A DNA stretch of 64,000 nucleotides from Opitutales bacterium (GCA_007130045.1 SLTG01000008.1:1-64000), one strand, 5' to 3'; positions 45,675 through 55,280 are shown, counted from the first letter of the stretch. Translations and numbers: made by a program. Notes: generated from the letters alone by a model not told the origin.

Positions 45675-46468
45675 GGAAGCTCGTGCTGGTTTGGAATTGG
45701 ATTCTCGCAGGAGATTGGGTGAAACGCTTGGCAGCGACTGTCCTTTGTTGTGTAAGTATTGCTCATTGAGTTTTTCCGTTGTGTGGAAACCGAAGGTGTT
45801 CCTGGTTTAAAGCATGGGCTATGCCAACCGGGTGGCTGCGACATTCAAGCGCGTGAAATGCGGGGACACGGTGAGCATGCTTCAGGATCTATCAGAACGA
45901 TGACATTCCGGTACGACGCCGCTATACAGACGGTTTCGGCGTGCGTGATTCCTCGCCGTGTCGACCCGGGGGTCATGTGTGAATCCCGGAAATCACAGGC
46001 CTGCAGGGCCTTCCCGTAGGGCGGTTTGGTGGGGCGCTGTCACGCTTACGTGACATCCGGTTTCTGCCGCGCCGCCTGTGGATTCGGTTGAATGGCTTGG
46101 AGGGTCAAGACTCATCGCTATTTTGTGGCGCTGGCTGCCAGTGTCATAACTTTGTGACTGCTTGAGTCCGGTATTCACGTGTGTGTGACAGTGGCCGGTG
46201 CTGCGGCTGAACGACCGGTTAATTGTCGTAGAGGGACGAATGCATGAGTTGGTGTAACGATTGATCACTCGCCGGTGCTAAAGCCGTTCTTATTGAAATC
46301 CCATGCTCAAGACTGATGGACATAATTTCTGCGGTTGCTTTTCCCTGGGATTTACCTAAGGTGACCATCGTGCCTTGAGGCCGGAAATTCCAGAATCAAT
46401 CCAAGCATTTGTTGTTGTCCATGAACATTATTCGAATTCTTTCGCCCAGCGGTTTTGAGTGTCCGACG
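45675..46468. other. Noncoding region of about 790 nt before the TRAP operon
   Basis: I see no convincing coding sequence here. It serves as the divergent upstream region of korA (minus) and the TRAP operon (plus). Its notable content is the cluster of related palindromes listed separately. Confidence 0.7.
46038..46190. promoter_or_regulatory. Three related 18-nt palindromic sites upstream of TRAP operon
   Basis: TGTCACGCTTACGTGACA (46038-46055) is a palindrome with 7-nt arms. Related sites are TGTCATAACTTTGTGACT (46142-46159) and ATTCACGTGTGTGTGACA (46173-46190), sharing 11-12 of 18 positions with the first. The second and third are 31 nt apart (about three helical turns). A further loose half-match is GTCATGTGTGAA near 45972. 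The arrangement suggests binding sites of one dimeric regulator. The sites resemble TGTGA/TCACA (CRP-FNR family) sites only loosely. Confidence 0.45.
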
Positions 46469-47596
46469 ATGAAATCGATCGGTAAAATGATTGGCTCCTG
46501 TTTTGTGTTGGTCTGCGCTCTGACTGTTTCAGGATGCGGCGATGGGACAGGGGAGGACGAAGAAAGCGAGACCCGGCGTACCGCCACCTATCGGATTACG
46601 ATGGTCGATCAGGACCTCTCCTATACGCGGGCCGGATCAGAGGTGTTCAAGCACCACGTCGAAACGGCGACGGATGGCGACATGACAGTCACACTCCTTC
46701 CGTGGGGCGCCGTCGGCACCGACCGGGAAGTGATTGACCAGCTCCGGCTCGGGGAACTTGAGGTGGTCAACGCAACGACTCCCGGTCTAACGGGTGTTAT
46801 TCCGGAAGTGCAGGCTTATAATCTCCCCTTTCTCTTCCCGGACCGGATTACGGCCTGGACTCTGATGCTCGATCCCGCGCATGTCGCGTTCATCCGCGAG
46901 CATTGGCTGGAGCGGTCCGGCAACACACTTCGCTTTCTCGGTGCGGCCGAAAACGCGATCCGCCACATGTACACGACGCGGGGCCCGATCCGGACGCCGG
47001 CGGATTTGACCGAACACCGCATTGTGATGCGAACGATGGAGGCGCCGCTGTATGTCAGCCTCTTCGAAGCCCTGGGTGTCCGCTCGGTTCTCACGATCCC
47101 GGCCGCCGAACGCTACACGGCGCTACAAACGGGCATGATCGACGGCACGGAAGGCGGCTTGGCATCCGCGTGGGAGGCGGGCCTGCTCGAGGTCAGCGAG
47201 TACGTGAGCCTTACGGGTCACATGTTCGACTATCACTGGTACGTCGTGAACAATGATTTTTACAAGTCCCTCCCCGAGAGGTACCGGGAAATTGTCGGCG
47301 AAGCAGCGCTGCTTGCGGTTTTCACGCAAAATGTGGCGGCCATGCGTGAAAGCGATCAGGCGTTGACCGAGATGCGCAAGGCCGGTAGGCAAGTTTACCA
47401 ACCCACCGCCGACGAATTGTCCCAATGGCGTGAAATCGGGCGCGAGCACGGCCTGGCGTATATGTCCCGCGAATTATCGACGGAATATCTGGATACGGTC
47501 ATGGAAGCGGTTGAAGCGGCGCACGAACGTATTGAGGCATATCACGGGCGGCATGCGACGCCGTCAAACGACAGTGCCCGGGAGTTGGACGAATGA
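46469..47596 (+). CDS. dctP: TRAP transporter substrate-binding lipoprotein (DctP family)
   Basis: The start at 46469 (MKSIGKMIGSCFVLVCAL) was chosen because it gives a clean lipoprotein signal ending in the lipobox VSGC; upstream ATG at 46421 is possible. The 375-residue product has DctP-family features: LLPWGAVGTDREVIDQLRLGELEVVNATTPGL, AYNLPFLFPD, and LPAAERYTALQTGMIDGTEGG-like segments. Such proteins bind carboxylates or other small acids at the outer face for a TRAP permease. The ligand is not indicated. The stop overlaps the dctM start. Confidence 0.92.
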   Translation: MKSIGKMIGSCFVLVCALTVSGCGDGTGEDEESETRRTATYRITMVDQDLSYTRAGSEVFKHHVETATDGDMTVTLLPWGAVGTDREVIDQLRLGELEVVNATTPGLTGVIPEVQAYNLPFLFPDRITAWTLMLDPAHVAFIREHWLERSGNTLRFLGAAENAIRHMYTTRGPIRTPADLTEHRIVMRTMEAPLYVSLFEALGVRSVLTIPAAERYTALQTGMIDGTEGGLASAWEAGLLEVSEYVSLTGHMFDYHWYVVNNDFYKSLPERYREIVGEAALLAVFTQNVAAMRESDQALTEMRKAGRQVYQPTADELSQWREIGREHGLAYMSRELSTEYLDTVMEAVEAAHERIEAYHGRHATPSNDSARELDE

Positions 47597-48879
47597 TCGT
47601 TGTATGGATGTTCGTCGTCCTTATCGTCCTGATTCTCCTGGCAATGCCGGTGTTTGGCGCCATGGGTATCGCCGCGTTCCTTCATTACTTGGACACCGGT
47701 CGTGAGGGTACCCTCACGATCCTCTTTCAACAGATTTTCCGGGGCCTCACCGGAACGAGTTTCATGGCGATTCCGATGTTCCTGCTCGCAGGACAGATCA
47801 TGAGTGCCGGCGGCCTGATAGACAGGCTGTTGGATCTCGCGAAGGCGTTGCTCGGTCACCTTACGGGCGGGCTTGCGCAGGTAAATATCGGGGCGAGCGT
47901 TTTCTTTTCGTCGATCTCCGGCTCCGCCCACGCGGACGTCGCCGCGCTTGGAACCACCTTGATACCTGCTATGGAGCGGGAAGGATACCCCAGAGGATTC
48001 GCAGGCGCGTTGACAGCCGCCTCGGGAACCCTCACGCCACTGCTGCCTCCCAGCATCGTGCTGATTGTCTATGGGGCGGCCTTTGGCGTATCGATTGGCG
48101 CTCTTTTTGCCGCCGGCGCGGGAGTGGGTCTTTTGCTGGCCCTGATGCTTTCGGTGCAGACCTATTTCATGGTCAGGAAGGGAAACTACCCCCGGAGCCG
48201 ACGGCAATCGGGGCGCGAAATCCTGCGCTGCCTGCTACGCGCCCTCCCCGCGCTCGGTCTCCCGGCCATAATTCTCGGGGGAATCTTCGGCGGGATCTTC
48301 ACTGCAACCGAAGCCTCCGCCGTCGCGGTGGCCTACGCACTGACTCTGATCGTCATCTACGGGACGCTGCCGATCCGGAAACTCCCGGAGTTGATGCGGC
48401 AAACAGCGCTCACCACCGCCGCGATCATGATTCTGATCGCGATGGCCCAGTCGTTTTCCTATGTGATCGCCCGTCGAAACGTGCCGGAGGCCGTCATGGG
48501 CATGCTGGGCAGCATCACGGACAATTATATCATCCTGCTCATGCTGATAGTCGGGATTCTCGTCTGTGCCGGGATGTTCGTTGACCGCACAACGAATGTA
48601 CTGCTTTTCGGGCCCATTCTCTTGCCGATTCTCCACGGGCCGGAACTGGGATTCGGTCCGGTCCATGCCGCCATGACCATGATCATGGCCCTGGGCGTTG
48701 GGCATCTGACCCCTCCCGTCGGCGGCACGCTCCTGACCACCGCCCTTGTGGGGAGGATTCCGGTGGAGGAACTGACGCGGTACATGTGGCCGTACATCAT
48801 TTCCTTCATAATTCTCGCTATGGCCGTGACCTTCGTACCCGCCGTCTCGGAAACCCTTCCGCGCATCCTCGGATTCTGA
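47593..48879 (+). CDS. dctM: TRAP transporter large permease (DctM family)
   Basis: The 428-residue protein has about 12 membrane segments. Family features are SFMAIPMFLLAGQIMSAGG, VFFSSISGSAHADVAALGT and TATEASAVAVAYAL. It starts at ATGA overlapping dctP and precedes the small permease gene, an unusual order because dctQ is more often between dctP and dctM. It drives sodium-coupled uptake of the bound ligand. Confidence 0.93.
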   Translation: MIVVWMFVVLIVLILLAMPVFGAMGIAAFLHYLDTGREGTLTILFQQIFRGLTGTSFMAIPMFLLAGQIMSAGGLIDRLLDLAKALLGHLTGGLAQVNIGASVFFSSISGSAHADVAALGTTLIPAMEREGYPRGFAGALTAASGTLTPLLPPSIVLIVYGAAFGVSIGALFAAGAGVGLLLALMLSVQTYFMVRKGNYPRSRRQSGREILRCLLRALPALGLPAIILGGIFGGIFTATEASAVAVAYALTLIVIYGTLPIRKLPELMRQTALTTAAIMILIAMAQSFSYVIARRNVPEAVMGMLGSITDNYIILLMLIVGILVCAGMFVDRTTNVLLFGPILLPILHGPELGFGPVHAAMTMIMALGVGHLTPPVGGTLLTTALVGRIPVEELTRYMWPYIISFIILAMAVTFVPAVSETLPRILGF

Positions 48880-49451
48880 TGAGAGACCCCGACGCCACGC
48901 CCGAAATCGACGCGCCCGCAGGAGCCTTCCGATCCGCGGTCCGTATGCTGGATAAGGCGACAGGTGTGCTCGATCGATGGGTCCTGTTTGCCGTTACCAC
49001 GTTTCTCGGGGCGCTATTCATTGCCTTGTTCACGCAAGTGGCGCTTCGTTACGTATTTGACATTCCCCTTCGCTGGCTTCCGGAACTGGCGGGATTTATT
49101 CAGGCCTACCTGATCATGTGGGGCTGCAGTTGCCTCATTCGCAACGACGGGCACATCCGAATTACCTTCATTCCGAACCTCCTCCCCGCGCCGCTGCGGC
49201 GCGCGCTGTCGATCGGCATGCACGCCGTCCTCCTCATTTACATTATATACCTGACGTTCTACGGCTATCGGTTCGCGCTCCTCGGGTCCGGAGAGACAAC
49301 CCCCACCGGAACGTTCGATTTCTTCATCCCCCGCCTCGCCCTCGTCACCGGCGGTTTCCTCATGGCCGTCCAATTGTCAAATGCCCTGCTCCGGGAAATT
49401 TTTATCAGACCGAAATCGCCGCCGACTGACCAACTTGCGCTTAACCGGTAA
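48879..49451 (+). CDS. dctQ: TRAP transporter small permease (DctQ family)
   Basis: The start at 48879 (MRDPDATPEIDAP) sits in a TGATG junction with the dctM stop, giving 190 residues. Four membrane segments are visible (VLFAVTTFLGALFIALFTQVA, WLPELAGFIQAYLIMWG, HAVLLIYIIYLTFYG, LALVTGGFLMAVQLSNAL). The WLPEL/GHIRITF-type pattern is typical of DctQ. It forms the membrane complex with DctM. Confidence 0.9.
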   Translation: MRDPDATPEIDAPAGAFRSAVRMLDKATGVLDRWVLFAVTTFLGALFIALFTQVALRYVFDIPLRWLPELAGFIQAYLIMWGCSCLIRNDGHIRITFIPNLLPAPLRRALSIGMHAVLLIYIIYLTFYGYRFALLGSGETTPTGTFDFFIPRLALVTGGFLMAVQLSNALLREIFIRPKSPPTDQLALNR

Positions 49452-49552
49452 ACTTGCGCCTGATTCGCCGCTTCAATAGTGGTAACCAAACGAATTCTTA
49501 TTATCTTTAATGTTGCCCATACATCGAAGCGTTTTCGTAGCAGGACGCACTT

Positions 49553-50668
49553 TCACGCCCATGCGGATTTTTTATTAGCATCAATGGGGTAGATGCAAAT
49601 GACGGCCATCCCGCACACGACCCCGAAAGGAAGGTACCCGAAATAGCCGAGGAGCGGCATTTCAAAAATCATGAGGGCGTGAAAATGCGGGACGCCGTAC
49701 ACCCATTTCAAGGCGCTGAAATAATTCCACATCTCCCAGAAAAATCCGCACACGAGGGCGGCCAGCGCCCAGGCGCCGACCCAGCGCCAGTCGCCGGACC
49801 CGAGCCTGCCGGCGCACGTCCAGCGCGTTCGGGGAGGAGGCCAGGCGAGCAGGACGAGGATAGGCGCGACCCAGAGAAGAGGAAATAATGTCTCCGGCCA
49901 CGCTCCGATTGCAATGAGAACGGCGCCGCCGGCGGCGCCGAACCCCGCCCTGAATCGAAGTGTATCCTCAATCGTAATACGAGGTCCGGCCGCGAGAAAC
50001 CGGTTCAGGCGGGGAAAGGTCTTCAGCCAGCACGCGGTGGCGAAGACGGCGGGGAGAACGACCGAGAACGAAACGCTGGCGTGCAGGATGTACTCCGTGG
50101 CGGAAATTTCCTCGGCCCCCGCGTACATCCAGTTTTGGGTGTGACGGTTCAACTGCTCGAAAACCCACCAGAACAATGCGCTCGCCGGAAAGAGGAGGGC
50201 GTAGCGCAATGGCGCGCTCGTCGCCGGACACGTTCCCGCGCGGGCGACGACCAGCGCGTTGACGACGCCGATGTAGCCGAGCCAGAGGGGAGTGAAGGTG
50301 TAGTCCTGGAACGGGGCGAACCAATCGAACCGAGTCCAGGCGAGCACCCAGAAACCCAGCGTCCATCCGGCCGCCGTCCATCCCCACCAGGGAAAGCGGG
50401 CCGCACGCTGCGGTCTCGCCGGGCGGACGAGCTCCTCCGGCGGTTTTCGCCTGAAGACAAACCAGAGCAACACGAGCGCTACTCCGCTTCCGGCGAGGGC
50501 AACCCATGATACCGGAGACAGAAACGGTTCCTGCCGTTCCTCCGATTGCGGCGGAGAATCCAGAAAGCCCTCCACGGGCTCTCCCTCGATCATCGCTCCG
50601 ACAAGCGGAAGGAGAATCACAACGCACAGAATCCCGAACAACCAAACCAATTTTTCAAGAACAGTCAT
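49553..50668 (-). CDS. Multi-pass membrane protein of unknown function
   Basis: The 371-residue protein has about ten hydrophobic segments (LVWLFGILCVVILLPLVGAMI, VSWVALAGSGVALVLLWFVF, WTAAGWTLGFWVLAW, ALVCGFFWEMWNYFSALKWVYGVPHF and others). It is tryptophan- and phenylalanine-rich and contains WVFEQLNRHTQNWMYAG. I do not recognise a family. It is convergent with dctQ, and its neighbours give no functional hint. Confidence 0.65.
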   Translation of the reverse strand: MTVLEKLVWLFGILCVVILLPLVGAMIEGEPVEGFLDSPPQSEERQEPFLSPVSWVALAGSGVALVLLWFVFRRKPPEELVRPARPQRAARFPWWGWTAAGWTLGFWVLAWTRFDWFAPFQDYTFTPLWLGYIGVVNALVVARAGTCPATSAPLRYALLFPASALFWWVFEQLNRHTQNWMYAGAEEISATEYILHASVSFSVVLPAVFATACWLKTFPRLNRFLAAGPRITIEDTLRFRAGFGAAGGAVLIAIGAWPETLFPLLWVAPILVLLAWPPPRTRWTCAGRLGSGDWRWVGAWALAALVCGFFWEMWNYFSALKWVYGVPHFHALMIFEMPLLGYFGYLPFGVVCGMAVICIYPIDANKKSAWA

Positions 50669-51005
50669 TTCATGCGAGGCGCGGATTCATGCAATGCATC
50701 CCGATGTTTTCACACGGTCAGCGACCATCCGGCAAGACCGGATCCGCAGCATCGGGCCTCGCCCGATGAATATGGGCGCGACAACTTCGATACGGGCGCG
50801 TCAATTTCGGAATGTACCGAGTTTCATGTCTCAGGATGTTTCGCAGCACCGCAGAGGAGGGAAGGGAGCAGAGCCGCCCTCTCCGGTATTGTGGCGTGCT
50901 TGCTTGCAAGCGCTGTACGGAGAACGGAACACCCCCCCGTCCACGCTCCGTCCCTTGCCTCGCGGGCCACTCGTCCAGGCACGTAACCCCCCGGACGAAC
51001 AGCAT
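50669..51005. other. Noncoding spacer of about 340 nt
   Basis: Between the membrane-protein start and the secreted-protein stop I see no coding sequence, RNA gene or repeat. It contains only short inverted repeats (GCTTGCTTGCAAGC) of no clear meaning. Confidence 0.6.
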
Positions 51006-51713
51006 CTATCGGCGTGACCCCGTTTCCTTCACCCCGTCGGTCGAGATGGTGTGGGCGCCTTCGTAATTCATTGTTCGGTAATAACGGTGGCGCCCATCAT
51101 CGTCGATCACGATCAGTTCGGTCGATCCATGGCCTTCGGAATCATCCCAACGAAGGGGGTGCCCGGTTTCCAAGGACGATTCCTCCGCCCGCCGGCGCAT
51201 CATCTGTTGGTGCTCCCTGAGCTCGGAAATCCGCTCGATCGACCGCTGCAGACGGGCCTCCCTCATTTGGGCGCCGGTAGTCAAGTTCCCCTCGGAGTCG
51301 ATCAAGGGAGGCCGCAGGAATTCACTGAAATCAGGCAGCTCCCGCGGCGGGCGGGGCTCGTGGGCGTCCGGATCGAACTCCCCGTACTCTGCGCGCTCCG
51401 CCTCGGCATGGGCGGCGTTCGTCAGGAGTTCGCGATGGTCGGCAACGAGACGCTCGCGCCGATCCGGGGAGAACGTGTCCCACCGTGCCCCGTATTGGCC
51501 GATCAGTCTTTGCTCGATCACCTCCGTGGGGATTTCGAAGGATTGGAATACTCGAGCCGCCATTGCGGAGCCAACCGCTTCACCGTGGATTTTGGACAAC
51601 CGTTCCTCCAATTCGGCTTCAGTCACCGCGTATGACGCCAAAATCGGTGCTGTAGAGAGAATCAAGCAGCCGACGACGGCTGCCAGGCAAACGAGAGGGG
51701 TGAGGGTTTTCAT
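51006..51713 (-). CDS. Secreted helical protein of unknown function
   Basis: The 235-residue protein has a signal peptide (LTPLVCLAAVVGCLILSTAPILA) and a mostly helical, charged mature part (ERISELREHQQMMRRRAEESS). No domain is recognised. A DUF-like secreted or periplasmic protein is likely. It is adjacent to the IS66 remnant but in a separate frame and looks intact. Confidence 0.6.
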   Translation of the reverse strand: MKTLTPLVCLAAVVGCLILSTAPILASYAVTEAELEERLSKIHGEAVGSAMAARVFQSFEIPTEVIEQRLIGQYGARWDTFSPDRRERLVADHRELLTNAAHAEAERAEYGEFDPDAHEPRPPRELPDFSEFLRPPLIDSEGNLTTGAQMREARLQRSIERISELREHQQMMRRRAEESSLETGHPLRWDDSEGHGSTELIVIDDDGRHRYYRTMNYEGAHTISTDGVKETGSRR

Positions 51714-51882
51714 AACGGTTAGAGATCTGGTGGTTTCGGTCGAAGGGGTCGAACTGGATTATGGTCAGTGCGATTTCCCAGGATCTGAATGCAATTGTCA
51801 ACTGATGGGAGCGGGAACACAATTCGGTTTCGATGGGGTTTTCCAAATATTAACGTAACTGCTCAGGTGCAATAGGACCGTT

Positions 51883-52776
51883 TCAAGCAAGAGTGCTAGT
51901 GGTACCCGACATTGCGTCGGTTAATGCCTCAAGGAGGGGTACCCATTGTTTGACGCATGTGGACAGGTAGGAACGAGTGGCGGCGAAGATCTCCGCTCCC
52001 TTCCAACTGTGGAAGCAGCCGGATAACTCTTGCCGGATCTTTGCCATGCGTACGTCACGCTCGGCTTGGTTATACGTGAAGGGGGCCTCCTCGTGATAGA
52101 GAAACGCCAACACCCATTCTTCGTGCTCGTTGAGGCGATCGGTAAGGTTGAGCGCATTCGGTTTGGCCACCCAATCTCGTTGTCCCGACTTGAGAACCGG
52201 AGGTTTCCAAGGGTTTTCCTTTCGGCCTTGCTCCAGACATCGGTGGTAACTCTTTCGCCATTTGTCGGAAGGTTTCGCCTCAGGCTCCCGGCAGGCGCGT
52301 TGCAGCAAGCGCTTCAGGTGGCGCGCCCAACTTTGCCCAAGATCCTCAAAGTAGGTCAACTTGCTGATGATATGTTCGTTGGAGATGGAATGCTCGAAAC
52401 CCAGACCAAGGTAAGCCGACCAGAAGTGATGCACAAACCTTCCCCGATACTCGGGAAGCACTCCCATCCGTTCGATCGCTTTGCCCCCGCGTTTCGGATC
52501 GATATGGTAAAGCGTCTGCTTGGAAGTGCTCAACGAATGCAGCCACACGCATTTTCCTTCCACCAGCATTCCGTTTTCATCGGCATGAAGCCACCGGCTC
52601 ATTCCCGAGTTTGCAAGCCATCTCTTTCCGGAAACCCTCCAGATTGGCGGCGCAGCGTTTACGAGGTTCGTACAGAGTACCCTCCGAAGGTTAGCATCCG
52701 AAAAGATCTTTGCACATCTCTTGAATCCTGCGCATCGGAACGGTATTGTGCCCGCTTGCGGGCATCCCGCGCACAT
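51883..52776 (-). mobile_element. IS66-type transposase remnant
   Basis: The 297-codon frame contains IS66 transposase pieces: WLHADENGMLVEGKCVWLHSLST (first DDE aspartate region), then KAIERMGVLPEYRGRFVHHFW, and the C-terminal AFLYHEEAPFTYNQAERDVRMAKIRQELSGCF with GAEIFAATRSYLSTCVKQ. The N-terminal 55 codons are degraded, and the upstream zinc-finger and tnpA/tnpB (IS66 ORF2) parts are missing. The frame is therefore a truncated, inactive copy. I found no clear terminal inverted repeats. Confidence 0.8.
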
Positions 52777-52837
52777 CGCCTGAACGGGGGCCGACGCGTT
52801 CGCGAGCGGACGCCCTGCGAAATCAGTTTCGATGCGG

Positions 52838-52933
52838 CTACAGGACCAGCAAACCGATAAATCCCAGGAGCAGGAGCAGTAGCAGGACGGAGAGGGTTTT
52901 CACTTCCTGTTTGGTGAGCTGAAAGAGTTTCAT
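52838..52933 (-). CDS. 31-residue single-helix membrane peptide
   Basis: This ORF is too short for the track. The sequence reads MKLFQLTKQEVKTLSVLLLL followed by more leucine, glycine and isoleucine, ending GLLVL with a TAG stop. It is a short amphipathic N-terminus followed by one predicted transmembrane helix. No strong ribosome site is visible. It might be a small regulatory membrane peptide or the leftover N-terminus of a longer protein such as ComEA, whose N-termini look alike. Confidence 0.45.
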   Translation of the reverse strand: MKLFQLTKQEVKTLSVLLLLLLLGFIGLLVL

Positions 52934-53292
52934 CGTGATGAATTGGAGTTAGAGCGTTTGCGCCGGATGGATGGCGCCTGCGAAGCGATTTGCCCGGCAA
53001 GAAATTCCGGTTACCGATTCCGGGCGCCGGGCTCGCGCGCGGCGCGCCGGGCGAGGGCGGTTTCGGAAGGGTCGCCGGCGGAGAGAGGATGGAATCGCAC
53101 ACTGAATGCAAACGGCTCCGGACGCAAGGCGTATTGTGGGAGAACGCCGGGCCCGCACGCGATTTGCATCGTTGACGGACGGCGAAAAAAGCGGGGACGT
53201 TTTCGCGTTGTTCCATCGGGGCGATTGCTTATTCTTAATTCCCGGATCCACCTGAACCGGCGAGCGCGCGATTGTCCGGTTATCGAAAAGAA

Positions 53293-53865
53293 ATGACAAA
53301 GCAGAGCAATAACGGAGCAAAACCCGAGACGAACCTTTACCTGGTCGGATTCATGGGAACGGGAAAGAGCACGATCGGACGAATGGTCGCCTCGCGGCTC
53401 GGGTTCAAGTTTCTCGACAGCGACGCCGAGATCGAACGCGCCAGGGGCAAGAGCGTTCGAAAGATCTTCGAGCAGGAGGGGGAGGATGCTTTTCGCAGGT
53501 ACGAGAGGGATTTTATTGTGGACGGTCATCCCCCGCAACGGTGCGTCGTGGCTTGCGGGGGAGGGCTGATCACGCAACCCGGGATGGTGGACATCCTCAA
53601 AGCGAAGGGCGTGCTGATCGCCCTGTACGCGTCGCCCGAAACGATCATTGAGCGGACGAGCATCAATCGCGCGCGACCGCTTCTGGACTGCGATAATCCG
53701 GAAAAACGTATCCGCGAACTCATGGCTGCCAGGGAAGCGATTTACAGGGAGGCGGGGTCGCTTGTGCTGACCGATCACCGGTCCCGCTGCGAGGTGCTTG
53801 CCCACATCCAACGCATTTATTCCAGGGAAGTCCGGGAGCGGGGAACCCGAAAGTTGGAGGAGTAG
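53293..53865 (+). CDS. aroK: Shikimate kinase
   Basis: The start is at the ATG at 53293 (MTKQSNNGAKPE), after a GAAAAG sequence, giving 190 residues. Walker A is GFMGTGKST, the substrate residues include DSDAEIERARGKSVRKIFEQEGEDAFRRYE, and ACGGGLI forms the glycine-rich Walker B region. The lid arginine region is NRARPLL. It phosphorylates shikimate in aromatic amino acid synthesis. It is followed by queG after about 90 nt. Confidence 0.93.
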   Translation: MTKQSNNGAKPETNLYLVGFMGTGKSTIGRMVASRLGFKFLDSDAEIERARGKSVRKIFEQEGEDAFRRYERDFIVDGHPPQRCVVACGGGLITQPGMVDILKAKGVLIALYASPETIIERTSINRARPLLDCDNPEKRIRELMAAREAIYREAGSLVLTDHRSRCEVLAHIQRIYSREVRERGTRKLEE

Positions 53866-53957
53866 GAGGGGATTGGGCTGGACTGTTGCATCCGCCAGGC
53901 GTCTCAGTTAGGGTTGAATGTCATGGAAATCCATGCGTTCCAAACGTGTCCGAGTCA

Positions 53958-55280
53958 ATGAGCAGTCTCTCCAGGAGTTCCGATCCCTCTCCCGCAGGGT
54001 CACGGAAGACGAGTATCGAGAAGCGGGAATCCTTTCGGAATGCCGTCAAAGACATGGGATTCGACGAGGTGCGCTTCGCGCCGGCAACCGAGGCCCCCGC
54101 AATCTACGCCGATCGCTTCGCCGAATGGCTCAATGACGGCGGACACGCCGGCATGGGTTGGCTTGAACGGACCCGGGAGAAACGGCTGGATCCGTCGAGG
54201 GTGCTGCCCGGCGCGCGCTCGATGGTTATGCTGGGGGTCAATTATTGGCCCGGCGAAGAAAAGGCGCGCCGGCAGGAAATGTGGGCGAAGTATGCCCTGT
54301 ACAAGGATTACCATGACATGATCGAGGCCGCGTTGAAGCGGTGCGGGACGCTCCTTGAGGAGCGGTTTGGAATCGGTCCGTCCGACCACCGGTATTACGT
54401 GGATACCGGACCGGTGATGGAGCGCGGGTTCGCGGCCCGGTGCGGGATCGGATTCCAGGGGAAAAACGGGATGCTGATCTCCCGGAGTCATGGGAACTGG
54501 TTGTTTCTTGCCTGCATTGTGACGCGACTCCGTTTTATTCCGGATCCGCCGCTCGTGGGTGGAAATCCGGTCGAAGGCGCGGGCGACACCGGCCAGTTCT
54601 GCGGCACCTGCCGACGCTGCATCGACGCGTGCCCGACCGATGCCATTCGCGAGCCGGGCCTGGTGGAGTCGCGGTTGTGCATATCCTACCAGACTATTGA
54701 AAACAAAGGGATCATTCCCAGAGAACTCCGACCGTTGATCGGAGGGCGGATTTTCGGGTGTGACATCTGTCTCGACGTCTGCCCATGGAACCGCTTCGCC
54801 CGATCGGGGCGGCAATTGTTGCTGGAACAACGCTACCGGCTGGCGGACCTCACGTTGCTGGAGATCCTCTGTATGACCCGGGAGCGCTTCAGCGAGGAAT
54901 TTCGGAGAAGTCCGGTCAAGCGTTTGAAGTGGCGCGGGCTGATGCGAAACGGGTGTGTGGTTGCGGCGAACACGTGCGGCAAAGAACCGAGCGAGCGGGC
55001 GGCGATTCTCGATGCTCTCGAGCGACTCGCCAAAGACGACGAACCGATCGTTCGCGCTCATGCGGTCTGGGCGATTCACCGCATTGCCGGCGGCAACGCC
55101 CGCGACCGGCTGAAATCCCTTTGCCAAAAAGAAACGGACCCCGAGGTTCTCGAAGAATACGCCCGGGCGGAACAACCCCGGGCGGGCCTCAATGCTCATA
55201 CCGGCGCGTCGGCCGGGAACGGCGATTTCGCGGCGGGGATACGCACTAATCGCCGCTCAGGCGAGCCTGAGAAACAGTAA
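53958..55280 (+). CDS. queG: Epoxyqueuosine reductase
   Basis: The start at 53958 (MSSLSRSS) is favoured over the long tracked start, giving 440 residues. The cobalamin-binding part includes YYVDTGPVMERGFAARCGIGFQGKNGMLI. Two 4Fe-4S clusters follow as CGTCRRCIDACPTDAI and CDICLDVCPWNRF. The C-terminus is HEAT-like (AILDALERLAKDDEPIVRAHAVWAIHRIAGG). It performs the last step of queuosine synthesis in tRNA. A 6-bp hairpin (GGTCTG-TAGT-CAGACC) lies 12 nt after the stop. Confidence 0.93.
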   Translation: MSSLSRSSDPSPAGSRKTSIEKRESFRNAVKDMGFDEVRFAPATEAPAIYADRFAEWLNDGGHAGMGWLERTREKRLDPSRVLPGARSMVMLGVNYWPGEEKARRQEMWAKYALYKDYHDMIEAALKRCGTLLEERFGIGPSDHRYYVDTGPVMERGFAARCGIGFQGKNGMLISRSHGNWLFLACIVTRLRFIPDPPLVGGNPVEGAGDTGQFCGTCRRCIDACPTDAIREPGLVESRLCISYQTIENKGIIPRELRPLIGGRIFGCDICLDVCPWNRFARSGRQLLLEQRYRLADLTLLEILCMTRERFSEEFRRSPVKRLKWRGLMRNGCVVAANTCGKEPSERAAILDALERLAKDDEPIVRAHAVWAIHRIAGGNARDRLKSLCQKETDPEVLEEYARAEQPRAGLNAHTGASAGNGDFAAGIRTNRRSGEPEKQ

